This document shows, piece by piece, positions 49,951 through 57,925 of a stretch of DNA of 64,000 nucleotides. This DNA is from Nitrospirota bacterium (GTDB taxonomy: Bacteria; Nitrospirota; Thermodesulfovibrionia; Thermodesulfovibrionales; JdFR-88): NCBI GenBank assembly GCA_021825295.1, contig JAKAHV010000009.1:1-64000 (forward strand). The letters run 5' to 3'. Under the pieces are notes generated by a model, which saw nothing but the letters and a program-made list of their open reading frames with translations, was not told where the DNA came from and did not search any database. The translations under genes and the position numbers were made by a program. The first letter of the stretch is position 1; the number at the start of each line of letters is the position of its first letter.

Positions 49951-50610
49951 CCGGACTTTTACCCTGCCCATGTCCGCCCCCTCGAATCTTGCCCCGGCCA
50001 GGTCGGCGCCTTCGAGGTTCGCCGCGACCAGGCAGCCGTTATAAAATGCGCTTCCGCGGAGGTTTGCGCCCGAGAGCACCGCGGCGGTGAAATCCGCCCT
50101 GGTGAACTCGCAGTTTTCAAGCGCGGCCCCTGTAAAGTCCGTCCTAACGAGGCTTGCGCCGTAGGCGTTCGCTCCGGATAATCTCGCGGACTTGAAGTCG
50201 CCCGCGCCGCAGTCCGTCTGCCTCAGGTCGGCCCCCGTGAGGTCCGCCCCTGCGGCGCGCACCGCGGTCATGTTTGCAAGATGCAGTTTGGCCGCCCTGA
50301 GATCCGCGCCGGCGAGGTCGGCGCCAGGCATGTGGCAATGGGTGAGGTCCGCGCCCTCCAGCACGGCCTCCCTCAGTATCGCCCCGGTCAGATTGCAGCC
50401 GTTTAGGTTGGCCCCCGAAAGGTCGGCCCCCGTGAAATCGCATCCAGCCAGGTTTGAGCTTTCAAAATTTACGCGCTTCAGAACGGCCCCGCGGAAACTC
50501 ATCGCCGCCAGGGTAAGCCCGCTTAAGTCCGCATCCGATATGTCGTAGCCGTCCGCGGGCCTGTTTTCGGAGGCCAGATAGAGCACTTCCGGCCGGTATA
50601 TCCTGTCCAT
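49933..50610 (-). CDS. Pentapeptide-repeat protein
   Basis: 225 aa, nearly all A(D/N)LxX pentapeptides from ~residue 25 onward, for example DLSGANLNGCNLTGAIL, ADLAGADLRAAKL and ADFTAAVLSGANLRGS. This predicts a right-handed quadrilateral beta-helix of about eight coils. Such proteins can mimic DNA or act as binding platforms; no specific role is visible. There is no signal peptide. TATAAT ends six bases before ATG 50610 with no ribosome site, so a leaderless transcript is predicted. Confidence 0.9.
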   Translation of the reverse strand: MDRIYRPEVLYLASENRPADGYDISDADLSGLTLAAMSFRGAVLKRVNFESSNLAGCDFTGADLSGANLNGCNLTGAILREAVLEGADLTHCHMPGADLAGADLRAAKLHLANMTAVRAAGADLTGADLRQTDCGAGDFKSARLSGANAYGASLVRTDFTGAALENCEFTRADFTAAVLSGANLRGSAFYNGCLVAANLEGADLAGARFEGADMGRVKVRKTPGQ

Positions 50611-50616
50611 GGGTTA

Positions 50617-50622
50617 ATTATA
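50617..50622 (-). promoter_or_regulatory. -10 hexamer TATAAT, start codon 6 nt downstream (pentapeptide gene)
   Basis: Perfect TATAAT on the minus strand, six bases before ATG 50610. No -35 match and no Shine-Dalgarno. Predicted leaderless start. Confidence 0.5.
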
Positions 50623-50656
50623 TATCCACTTGGGGCGGCTTGCGCTTCAAAAAATC

Positions 50657-51100
50657 GGCAGTGCATCAGTTTGGCAATGCAGAGCGTGGCAGAAGGCGGA
50701 TGGCAGTATGGCTCGCATCATTCTCGGCAGCCGTCCATGGCTGCCTCCGAGGCTTTTGCCTGCCGCCGCCATCCGGGCGGCGGCTTCGGCAAAAAAAACC
50801 GCTCGCATGCCCCCATCCGCCTTCTGTCTTACACGCGCTTCTCTTATACCCGTTTGTTTGGAGTCGCCGGGCGATAAAAAACGGATTGAGCGGCATGGCT
50901 TTTTTTCGTAGCCGATGCCGGTGAAGCGTAGCGGTCGCATCTCCGGCTGTCTGAGCCGAAGGGGGCCAGCCCCAAGGGACCAGTCCCCGAAGGCGAGTTC
51001 CGGAGATGCGGCGGAGCGAGGCCATGCAGCGGCAGAACAAAAAGCCCCAAAAAGCGAAAGACGTTTTCTTCGCCCGGCTATGTCAAACTGATGCGCTACC
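50657..51100. repeat. Composite palindromic region between divergent genes
   Basis: Outer imperfect inverted repeats (50657-50676 GGCAGTGCATCAGTTTGGCA; complement at 51081-51100, 16 of 20) enclose two inner units. The first is 50691-50825, bounded by AGAAGGCGGATGG and CCATCCGCCTTCT, with inner hairpins CCGCCGCCATCCGGGCGGCGG-like. The second is the structured repeat at 50866-51078. No gene in the 50611-51186 gap can be supported. Confidence 0.65.
50866..51078. repeat. Structured repeat with self-complementary arms, copy B
   Basis: Core 50885-51060 matches copy A (44242-44404), including AGCGGCATGGCTT, GAAGCGTAGCGG and the GCATCTCCGG/CCGGAGATGC stem. The arms are unrelated in sequence to copy A: GCCGGGCGATAAAAAACG here, pairing with CGTTTTCTTCGCCCGGC apart from one bulge. 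An extra small hairpin (GGGGCCAGCCCC) next to GGGACCAGTCCC looks like a duplicated, compensated stem. Confidence 0.75.
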
Positions 51101-51186
51101 AAAAAATCATTCGCATGGATTTTATTATTTTAAGCGGCCTGTCTGATAATATATGAGCCGCCAATCGGATTTGAAGGGGGACAAGA

Positions 51187-51552
51187 ATGGAACCGCGTAT
51201 ATCCCATGCAGGCTCTAAAATGGAGTTCAGCACGCCGGAGGGCTGCTACATACTCGAGGCCTGGAACAACGGGCAGGACAGGGCCGCCTCCATCGCGCGG
51301 GCGCGCGTCCTGCCCGGCACGGCCACCCGCCCGCACCGGCTGCGGGGGACTGTGGAGAGATACCTTATAACGGAGGGGACCGGAAGGGTGAGGATCGGAG
51401 ACCGGATGGAGCAGGACGTCCGTCCGGGCGATGTGGTCTTCATCCCCGCCGGGTGCGCCCAGCAGATCTCAAACACGGGGGAAAACGACCTTGTCTTTTA
51501 CTGCATCTGCACCCCCGCCTTCGACGCCGCCTGCTACGAGAGCCTGGAATAA
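51187..51552 (+). CDS. Cupin-domain protein
   Basis: 121 aa single cupin barrel. Motif 1 is partly present (RPHRLRGTVERYLITEGTGRV) with one histidine of the usual two, and motif 2 is PGDVVFIPAGCAQQISNTG, where glutamine replaces the typical histidine. The form resembles mannose-6-phosphate isomerase-like or polyketide cupins. Reduced metal ligands suggest binding rather than classic catalysis. GGGGGACAAG lies before ATG 51187. Stands alone after the repeat-rich gap. Confidence 0.85.
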   Translation: MEPRISHAGSKMEFSTPEGCYILEAWNNGQDRAASIARARVLPGTATRPHRLRGTVERYLITEGTGRVRIGDRMEQDVRPGDVVFIPAGCAQQISNTGENDLVFYCICTPAFDAACYESLE

Positions 51553-51934
51553 GGACTGACGAGGGGAAAAGCGCGCTTGGGCCTTCTTCTTTTTTTGTGT
51601 TTTTTTGTTCAAATCAAAAGTCACAACCAACAGTTTTTAAATGATTTTTTTTAGTCAAGCGTTCAACATGTTCAAATGAGCGCCCCGTGTTTTGCAAGTC
51701 CCGGGACAAGATCAAACGCATCCGGGGCGATCTCCCGAATCCCCCGTTTGCGGGATGATGCGGCGAATTTCGTTTTCAATGAACAACGCCCAGCCGGGCC
51801 TATCATAATACGCGGGGCCATGAGATTTTCCAATAAAGTAGTTTGCATAAACCAATTTAAAAAAGTGGCCTTCAGCCGTGAATGTTCAGGTTTACACACT
51901 TTCTCAAGTCCCCCAGAGTTTCGATTTTTGAGTA
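51553..51934. other. AT-rich intergenic DNA before MITE copy 2
   Basis: Contains T-rich tracts (51588-51610, 51652-51659). Overlapping open frames occur on both strands at 51672-51960, but none has a ribosome site, a recognisable family or coding-like composition. The stretch looks like decayed DNA. Confidence 0.4.
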
Positions 51935-52110
51935 GAACCTGTCTCAAAATTGATTCTTAAGCGAAAGAGGGAGGAAATCGTGGCAGACAAGGAGGAAAAG
52001 GGAAATCGCCCGGAGGTGCAGCAGCGCTGCGTTGAGAACGGTTTCTCTTTTGCGACACCGTATGACGCGATTTCAGCCTCTTGCAGCAGAAGCAATTTTG
52101 AGATAGGTTC
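51935..52110. mobile_element. MITE-like inverted-repeat element, copy 2
   Basis: 176 bp, with ends GAACCTGTCTCAAAATTG and CAATTTTGAGATAGGTTC, one mismatch apart. Flanked by TA at 51933-51934 and 52111-52112. The interior matches copy 1 at 44031-44207, including GGAAATCGTGGCAGACAAGG. No transposase. Confidence 0.85.
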
Positions 52111-52197
52111 TAATCATTTACCCCTTCTGCCTTTCATTTCTGAGTCAATGCCACGGATGCAAGAGTATGCCCTGAACTCTACGGTCTTTAAATCTGT

Positions 52198-52203
52198 TAT
52201 AAT
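52198..52203 (+). promoter_or_regulatory. -10 hexamer TATAAT before a structured RNA-like segment
   Basis: TATAAT is followed after seven bases by GTGTGC at 52211, where the intron-like segment begins. The spacing equals that seen at leaderless genes here. No good -35. Confidence 0.35.
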
Positions 52204-52210
52204 TCCGCGG

Positions 52211-52326
52211 GTGTGCGTCCTGAAAGTTGCATCACTCCGCTGGTGAAAGTCCAGACCGGGTAAGCGCCGGAGCGCCCGGAAGCAGGCAGGAGCCATGCTG
52301 CAATCTGCGTAGGGAGGAATAAATCC
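52211..52326 (+). ncRNA. Candidate 5' fragment of a group II intron (or structured leader)
   Basis: The stretch begins GTGTGCG, like the GUGYG 5' end of group II introns. It continues with segments typical of bacterial intron domain I as I recall them: CTGAAAG...TTGCA, CTGGTGAAAGTCCAG (a short hairpin), GGAAGCAGGCAGGAGCCATG and CTGCAATCTGCG. No reverse transcriptase gene or domain V follows, so it would be a remnant. It sits directly upstream of the lipoprotein gene at 52346, whose ribosome site lies just past its end. A self-contained RNA leader is the alternative. Confidence 0.42.
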
Positions 52327-52345
52327 TGTGGAGGGGTTTAAAACG

Positions 52346-53293
52346 ATGGGGCAGGCCAAGCATGTTCTGGTATTTACTGTCTGCTTTTTCACAATGGCCG
52401 CGTTTGCAGGGTGTGCCGGCGCGGCGGCAAATCTGCATCCTGGTAATGGTCCGGTCGAGAGCCTGCGACAAGGATATGAAGTCGTGTATCACCCGAAGCT
52501 TCGGCCGGGAGACTCACTGGATTCCGTGCAGAAAGCACTGGACATAATAGGAGCACCAAAAAGCTGGATCGTCTTCGTTTCCGACGATACTCCCCATTAT
52601 AGATATTGGTATCCAATCCTGCATATTAACATTCATAATGATTCAATCGAGCTCCTGAAGTACAACAGCGTTTATCAAGCAGATAAGTTTCTTTCAAATA
52701 CGGCTTACCAGTTTCCAGGGAGCAAGCTGCCGTTTGGATCTCTCTACTCAAGTTTGTCCAACGATAATTTGCTGAAGTGCACGATTGCGGTCGAAAGAAG
52801 CAAAGAAGAAGGGGACTATCCGTACGTGATTTTTCTTAAAGACATGATCACATTCCGATTCTATAAAGATGACCTGGCAGGGGCAGAGACAATCGCCGAT
52901 GCCCTTTACTTTTTGCAGCAGGAACAGAAAGACAATCGGGACAAACTTGACAAAGAACTCGCTCGTTTCCAGGCGATTGCCGCTCAATACCGTGCGCTGA
53001 AGGTCAAACCGCCGGTTTCCGAGGAACAGCGGAAACTCATCGTACAGGCCAATTATTTCAGTGAGCAAAAGGAATACGGCAAGGCCCTCGATCTTTACAA
53101 GCAGGCCATCGCTGTCGATCCGGTCGCCTATCCGGCGGCCTATTTCAACATGGCCCTGCTCTCGGCTCAAGAGCACCACCCCGCCACTGCCATCTTTCGT
53201 ATGAAGCAGTATCTTTTGCTGGCCCCCGACGCAAAGGACGCGCGCAGCGCACAGGACAATATCTATGAGTGGGAAGCCGCGATGGGAAAATAA
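52346..53293 (+). CDS. Lipoprotein with C-terminal TPR-like repeat, paralogue 1
   Basis: 315 aa from ATG 52346, with GAGGGG nine bases upstream. A lipoprotein signal (MGQAKHVLVFTVCFFTM, lipobox AFAGC at ~23) leads to a domain of unknown type (~30-200). A C-terminal TPR-like part follows: VQANYFSEQKEYGKALDLYK, AIAVDPVAYPAAYFNMALL and IFRMKQYLLLAPDAKDARSA. That last ~90 residues closely match the next gene. Base composition is visibly richer in A and T than in neighbours. Outer-membrane or inner-membrane lipoprotein inferred; role unknown. Confidence 0.75.
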   Translation: MGQAKHVLVFTVCFFTMAAFAGCAGAAANLHPGNGPVESLRQGYEVVYHPKLRPGDSLDSVQKALDIIGAPKSWIVFVSDDTPHYRYWYPILHINIHNDSIELLKYNSVYQADKFLSNTAYQFPGSKLPFGSLYSSLSNDNLLKCTIAVERSKEEGDYPYVIFLKDMITFRFYKDDLAGAETIADALYFLQQEQKDNRDKLDKELARFQAIAAQYRALKVKPPVSEEQRKLIVQANYFSEQKEYGKALDLYKQAIAVDPVAYPAAYFNMALLSAQEHHPATAIFRMKQYLLLAPDAKDARSAQDNIYEWEAAMGK

Positions 53294-53347
53294 ATGAGTC
53301 GAAAATGCAGTGAGGTTTTTAGAATAAACCCTGACGTTGCATTAACG

Positions 53348-53434
53348 ACGAGATTGCCACGGGGGCTGCCGCCCCCTCGCAATGACAACATAAGGCTATT
53401 TGCTGTCATTGCGAGCGAAGCGAAGCAATCTCGT
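53348..53434. repeat. Palindromic intergenic repeat (GAGATTGC / GCAATCTC type)
   Basis: ACGAGATTGCC (53348) pairs with GCAATCTCGT (to 53434), and CTCGCAATGACA (53376-53387) with TGTCATTGCGAG (53404-53415). The GCGAGCGAAGCGAAGCAATC form is a well-known type of dispersed intergenic repeat in many bacterial genomes. It sits between the two lipoprotein paralogues. Confidence 0.7.
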
Positions 53435-53588
53435 AGTTGCAGTAAATGCGGCAAACAGGACTTCACTTTTGGTGAATTCCTCCATAGGTGTTTATTTACG
53501 TTGCAAATACAGCAACTTTAAGGCTTTCTGCATTTTCATATGCTGTTTGTTTGCAACTGTAAGGTAAATCAAAAATAAGGAGCAGGTC

Positions 53589-54521
53589 ATGAAGGTTATG
53601 ATAAAGCGTGTTCTGGTATTAGCTGCCTGCATTTTAATCATGGTTGCATTTGCCGGGTGTGCCGGACCAAACTTCGGTGCGGACAATACGCCTGTAGCCG
53701 TGTATCGCCCGAAGCTTCCGGCCGGCATCAAGACCTTCGACGCCGCGAGGAAAGACCTTGCGAGACTGCTGGAGAACAGAGAGTCCAACCTCGATTTGTA
53801 TTTCGGCAATAACTACCTGGCCCAGCATAATCTCGGCCAGTTGACGCTTTCGTTCGCAGGCATGAAAACGATCGAGGAAGGCGCAATAGCAGCTTCGAGG
53901 TACAACTTTGGCATCTCTTCCCCATATCCTCTCGATATAGAGACGAAAACCATTTCTGTTCAAGACGGCATGCTCAAAGAAAGCTCCCGGCTTTTTGTCC
54001 GCTACGAAGATTTGCCCGATTTGCCGATCACTGTTAAAAAGTTCAAAAATGGTGAAGCAGTTTTTTTAGGTGATAGGCAGGTAGCCATTGGCGGGCTGAA
54101 TGAAGAAGAGGCTCATAGAATTGCCAACGACCTCTTTTTCATGCAGCAGGATTTTAAAAATTTAAAAAAAGAGAACGAACATCGACGTGCCCTTTTCGCA
54201 TCATTTGCGGCGCAATATCGGGGCCTTGCAGTCAAGCCTACCATGCCGGAGAAACAGAGAAAATATGTTGTTCAGGCCAACGCGTTGAACCGGCTCAAAG
54301 ACTATTACGGAGCCATTGCCCTCTATTTGAAAGCCATCGATGTGAACCCTGTTTCCTATCCCGGGGCCTACTTCAATCTGGCCCTGCTCAACGCGCAAAT
54401 CAAGCGCTATAACTCAGCTATCAGGTATATGAAACAATACCTGCTGCTGGCACCCGACGCCAGGGACGCCCGCAGCGCCCAGGACAAGATCTACGAGTGG
54501 GAAATCATGATGAAAAAATAG
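53589..54521 (+). CDS. Lipoprotein with C-terminal TPR-like repeat, paralogue 2
   Basis: 310 aa from ATG 53589; AAGGAG lies six bases upstream. Lipobox VAFAGC at ~24. The N-terminal domain (~30-200) includes KTFDAARKDLARLLENRESN and TISVQDGMLKESSRLFVRYED. It is related to the PH-like or stress-type domain of paralogue 1 only in pattern. The C-terminal TPR-like part (VQANALNRLKDYYGAIALYL, YIRYMKQYLLLAPDARDARS-like) aligns well with paralogue 1. Function unknown. The following coiled-coil gene starts ten bases on, so the three genes are likely one unit. Confidence 0.75.
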   Translation: MKVMIKRVLVLAACILIMVAFAGCAGPNFGADNTPVAVYRPKLPAGIKTFDAARKDLARLLENRESNLDLYFGNNYLAQHNLGQLTLSFAGMKTIEEGAIAASRYNFGISSPYPLDIETKTISVQDGMLKESSRLFVRYEDLPDLPITVKKFKNGEAVFLGDRQVAIGGLNEEEAHRIANDLFFMQQDFKNLKKENEHRRALFASFAAQYRGLAVKPTMPEKQRKYVVQANALNRLKDYYGAIALYLKAIDVNPVSYPGAYFNLALLNAQIKRYNSAIRYMKQYLLLAPDARDARSAQDKIYEWEIMMKK

Positions 54522-54531
54522 GAGCGAACAG

Positions 54532-56073
54532 ATGCGCCACATTATCAGAATCCTCTTGTGCACGATATTGCTGACCGGCATGATATGCGGACCGGTTTAT
54601 GTTCAGGCCCAGTCCGTCCCGGAAGCATCCGGGCCCGCAGTCGACTGCGAGGGAACGATCGATGCCTGGGTATCGAGCGGCTATTATCGTCCCGGCGACT
54701 GTCAATGCATCAACGGACAGCCGGTCTGCGGCAAGTCATCATCAGGGAGGAGTCCGCACGGCAAACATCTTAACTTCGATCAACAAATTAAAATGCAGGT
54801 CGTCGGGACCATATTCGAGAGTCTGCTGACTTCCCTGTTTACCGACAATGCGGCCAACGAGAAGGAGGCCCTTGCCGCAAAGCAGAAGGCCGCTCTTGCC
54901 GCACGGCAGGCGGCGGAGTGGCAGAGAGAAAAAGCCCGGGCAGAACAGGCCGCATACGAAAAAATGATGAAATCCTACAAACAACTGGATGAGGGCCAGG
55001 GAGGCGCCTTTAAGACCCTGTCCGATTCAACCCTGCAATACAAAACCCTGGACAGTGACGCGGAGTCGCTTGAGGCCAATGCCCGAAAGCCTTTTGACAC
55101 CCCCTCAGATACGGCCTCCACCGCTTCCGGGGTACCAGGGCAGGCCACTCCTTTCTTTGGGGACACCATGCCGCTGGCGGATATCCGGTTGCTGGTCAAC
55201 CCTGAGAACGATACCAGCGTTATAGACCTGAGAAAAGCCTCTGCTTATGTGGTAAAGAGTTTAAAGAATGACAGCACGAAGCCGGTTGCCGGGAATAAAC
55301 CGCATAGCGCGAAGGATAACGGCAAGCCCATGATCACTCCCGCCGACTGTGCCAAGCTTAAGCTGAGGCTGAATGGATATATCAGCCAGAGGAGCAAGTT
55401 CGAGAAGACTGTCAACCTGGCGCAGGAGCAACTGAACGAATGGGAAACCGAAAACCGCAATGCCCTGGTGAACGCCGCAAAAGACGGCATCGAATATTTC
55501 ACGGGGCAACTGCTTGAAGGGCTTGCCAACAGAGGAGAAGCGGCGGACCGCCTGCAGCAGATTTATGAGAAGAACGCCCGGCAGATGGCCAGGGACGGCA
55601 TTGATATTGCCGCACTGGAATCGAAGATCAAGCGATTAAAGGCGCTGTCATCCGCGGGCAAAATATCCGAGCTTGCCGGCAACATAAAGGACTGGCAAAC
55701 CTTTATCAAGGATGGGATGTCCGCTCTGATGGCGCAATTGACCTCCTCGAACCAGGAGATCCGGGAAATGCTCAACAATCCCAAAATACAGAAATATTTC
55801 GAGACGGAATCCCCTAAGCTGAACACGCTGCTCGATATTTCCACCATAGCCGCCGCCAACAAGGTCTTCGGCAAATGGGTAGCGGAGAAGGTGCCCATTA
55901 TTGCGGGGGTGCAGCTTTCGGTCAATCAGTCCTACAATGCGCTGGACTGGCTGTTGAGCTTCAAGCGGATGACCGAGGCCAACAAGATCAACGGGAAGGT
56001 CATGGATGCGGCCATGTCGCTTCAACAGCATATTAACGACACTGCCTTTGCAATGCGGGAATGCACACCTTAG
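54532..56073 (+). CDS. Exported coiled-coil protein of unknown function
   Basis: 513 aa from ATG 54532, AGGAG seven bases upstream. A signal peptide (MRHIIRILLCTILLTGMIC, cut after VQA near 26) precedes a small Cys-containing part (VDCEGTIDAW, GDCQCINGQPVCG). Then come an Ala/Lys-rich coiled coil (~115-150, ALAAKQKAALAARQAAEWQR), a low-complexity middle, a second long helical region (~290-440, KFEKTVNLAQEQLNEWETEN) and a C-terminal part with hydrophobic VPIIAGVQLSVNQSYNALDW. No known domain recognised. Same AT-richer composition as the two lipoprotein genes. A periplasmic partner of those lipoproteins is inferred. Confidence 0.7.
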   Translation: MRHIIRILLCTILLTGMICGPVYVQAQSVPEASGPAVDCEGTIDAWVSSGYYRPGDCQCINGQPVCGKSSSGRSPHGKHLNFDQQIKMQVVGTIFESLLTSLFTDNAANEKEALAAKQKAALAARQAAEWQREKARAEQAAYEKMMKSYKQLDEGQGGAFKTLSDSTLQYKTLDSDAESLEANARKPFDTPSDTASTASGVPGQATPFFGDTMPLADIRLLVNPENDTSVIDLRKASAYVVKSLKNDSTKPVAGNKPHSAKDNGKPMITPADCAKLKLRLNGYISQRSKFEKTVNLAQEQLNEWETENRNALVNAAKDGIEYFTGQLLEGLANRGEAADRLQQIYEKNARQMARDGIDIAALESKIKRLKALSSAGKISELAGNIKDWQTFIKDGMSALMAQLTSSNQEIREMLNNPKIQKYFETESPKLNTLLDISTIAAANKVFGKWVAEKVPIIAGVQLSVNQSYNALDWLLSFKRMTEANKINGKVMDAAMSLQQHINDTAFAMRECTP

Positions 56074-56250
56074 ATAGGACCTTTCATTTAGCTTTTGACG
56101 TTCGCCGGAATTAGGTGCGCTTGAATTCGAGGTAGAGCAGAAGATTGAGTGCTTAAGCGGACTGTGAGCGGAGTCGTGCAAGGGGCGGGATTTCTTTCCG
56201 GAAACAGGTCCGTGCGGTAGGCTGAGAATATTTTAATGCCGGCGGACGAT

Positions 56251-57039
56251 CTATTTGAAACTCTCCTTTTCGGACGGGAATTCCCCTTTTTCGACCTCTT
56301 CCCGGAAGGCGCGTATCGCCCTCATCCCCTCTTCCCTCAGGTTTGCGTAGCGCTTCGCGAACCGGGGCAGGAACCGCTCGAAGAGGCCGAGCACATCGTG
56401 GAGCACGAGCACCTGTCCGTCCACGCGGGGGCCGGCCCCGATGCCTATGGTAGGGATGGCGAGGGTTTCAGTAATCCTGCCTGCAAGCTCCATCGGCACG
56501 GCCTCGATGACTGCCGCGAAGGCGCCGGCCTCCTCGAGGGCCCGGGCCTCCTCCATCAGCCTGGCGGCGGCCTTATCGCCCCGCCCCTGGACCTTGAAGC
56601 CCATGCGGTGCACCGCGTGGGGGGTAAGCCCGATATGGGCCATCACCGGTATCTCCGCGCGGGTAAAGGCCTGAACGACGGGGACGGCCTCCATGCCGCC
56701 TTCGACCTTCACCGCGTGCGCCCCGCCCTCCTTTATGAACCTTCCGGCGTTCCTGACGGCCTCCTCCGCGCTTACCTGATAAGAGAGAAAAGGCATGTCG
56801 CCCACCACGAGGGCGTTTGCAACGCCCCTTCTTGCCATCCTGGTGTGGTATATCATCTCGTCCATGGTGACCGGCAAAGTGTTTTCAAGCCCTTGCACCA
56901 CCATTGCGACCGAGTCCCCGACGAGGACGATGTCGATGCCGGCCTCATCGACCATCCGGGCAAACGGATAGTCGTACGCGGTGAGCATCGTGATCTTTTT
57001 CCCCTCGGACTTCTTCTTCAGAAGCTCCTGGATGGTCAT
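56251..57039 (-). CDS. panB: 3-methyl-2-oxobutanoate hydroxymethyltransferase
   Basis: 262 aa, standard length. Signatures are MLTAYDYPFARMVDEAG, DIVLVGDSVAMVVQG, FIKEGGAHAVKVEGG, MAHIGLTPHAVHRMGG-like and PTIGIGAGPRVDGQVLVLHD. It adds a one-carbon unit from 5,10-methylene-THF to ketoisovalerate for pantothenate, so it fits an operon otherwise devoted to folate one-carbon chemistry. Last gene of that operon, four bases after metF. Confidence 0.95.
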   Translation of the reverse strand: MTIQELLKKKSEGKKITMLTAYDYPFARMVDEAGIDIVLVGDSVAMVVQGLENTLPVTMDEMIYHTRMARRGVANALVVGDMPFLSYQVSAEEAVRNAGRFIKEGGAHAVKVEGGMEAVPVVQAFTRAEIPVMAHIGLTPHAVHRMGFKVQGRGDKAAARLMEEARALEEAGAFAAVIEAVPMELAGRITETLAIPTIGIGAGPRVDGQVLVLHDVLGLFERFLPRFAKRYANLREEGMRAIRAFREEVEKGEFPSEKESFK

Positions 57040-57043
57040 TTCC

Positions 57044-57925
57044 CTACAGCAGTCCCGCCTTCCGCATTATGACGGGGACCTTGTCCTCCATGCCGATGGC
57101 CATGATGTGTATGCCGTCGCAGATATTCTCGTCCCTGAGGCGGCGTATGTGCCTTGCGGCGATATCCATGCCGGTCTCAAGGGCCTTTTCCTTGCCCGCG
57201 GCCTTAAGCTCGTTGATGAGGTCTTCGGGCACGCGTATGCCGGGTACGTTCTTGTTCAGGAAGTTCGCCATCCCGGCGCTCTTCAGTATCACGAAGCCGG
57301 CCAGGACCTTCACCGGGAACCGCCTGGCGAAGGTCATGAACTCCTTGAACTTGTCTATATCGTATATGGCCTGGGTCTGGAAGAATTTCGCGCCGGCCCT
57401 GATCTTCTTCTCGAACTTGGCAAGCTGGGGGGCCAGCGGATTTGCCTCCGGGGTCACGACCCCGCCCTGGAAGAAATGCGTGCCGCCCTTCAGGCCGTTT
57501 CCTGCCATGTCCCTGCCGTTGTTGAGGGAGTCCACCGCCGTCAGGAGCTGGACGGATTCCAGGTCGTACACCGGTTTTGCCCCCTTGTGGTCGCCGGCCA
57601 GCACATGGTCGCCCGTCATGCACAGGACGTTTCTTATGCCGAGCACATCGGCCCCCAGGAGGTCCGATTGCAGGCCGATGCGGTTTCTGTCGCGGCATGT
57701 CATCTGCAGTATGGGTTCGGCGTTGTGCTCAAGGACTATCCTGCAGATTGCCAGCGAGCAGATGCGCATGACCGCCGACTGGTTGTCGGTCACGTTCAGG
57801 GCGTCGACCTTGTCCTTCAGGATATCTATGTCATGGTGCAGCGCCGCTATATCGGTGCCCTTCGGCGGGCCGACTTCCGCGGTCACGACGAATTTGCCTG
57901 AATTAAGCGCCTCCTGGAAGCTCAC
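57044..57925 (-). CDS. metF: 5,10-methylenetetrahydrofolate reductase
   Basis: 293 aa TIM-barrel flavoprotein. Signatures are FVVTAEVGPPKGTD with the catalytic glutamate, DALNVTDNQSAVMRI, EPILQMTCRDRN, LCMTGDHVLAGDHKGAK and AKFFQTQAIYDID. The AEVGPPKG form and lack of a C-terminal regulatory half match the acetogen and anaerobe MetF that pairs with MetV. It interconverts methylene- and methyl-THF in the Wood-Ljungdahl methyl branch. The start overlaps metV by four bases (ATGA). Confidence 0.93.
   Translation of the reverse strand: MSFQEALNSGKFVVTAEVGPPKGTDIAALHHDIDILKDKVDALNVTDNQSAVMRICSLAICRIVLEHNAEPILQMTCRDRNRIGLQSDLLGADVLGIRNVLCMTGDHVLAGDHKGAKPVYDLESVQLLTAVDSLNNGRDMAGNGLKGGTHFFQGGVVTPEANPLAPQLAKFEKKIRAGAKFFQTQAIYDIDKFKEFMTFARRFPVKVLAGFVILKSAGMANFLNKNVPGIRVPEDLINELKAAGKEKALETGMDIAARHIRRLRDENICDGIHIMAIGMEDKVPVIMRKAGLL

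Noticed and set aside
51672-51960. Overlapping 91- and 94-codon frames on opposite strands
   Set aside because: Neither has a ribosome site, promoter or known family. They lie in AT-rich, decayed-looking DNA next to a MITE.
56074-56250. Gap between the coiled-coil gene and panB, checked for the 3' half of a group II intron
   Set aside because: No domain V-like hairpin or reverse-transcriptase remnant was found, so it does not complete the candidate fragment at 52211.
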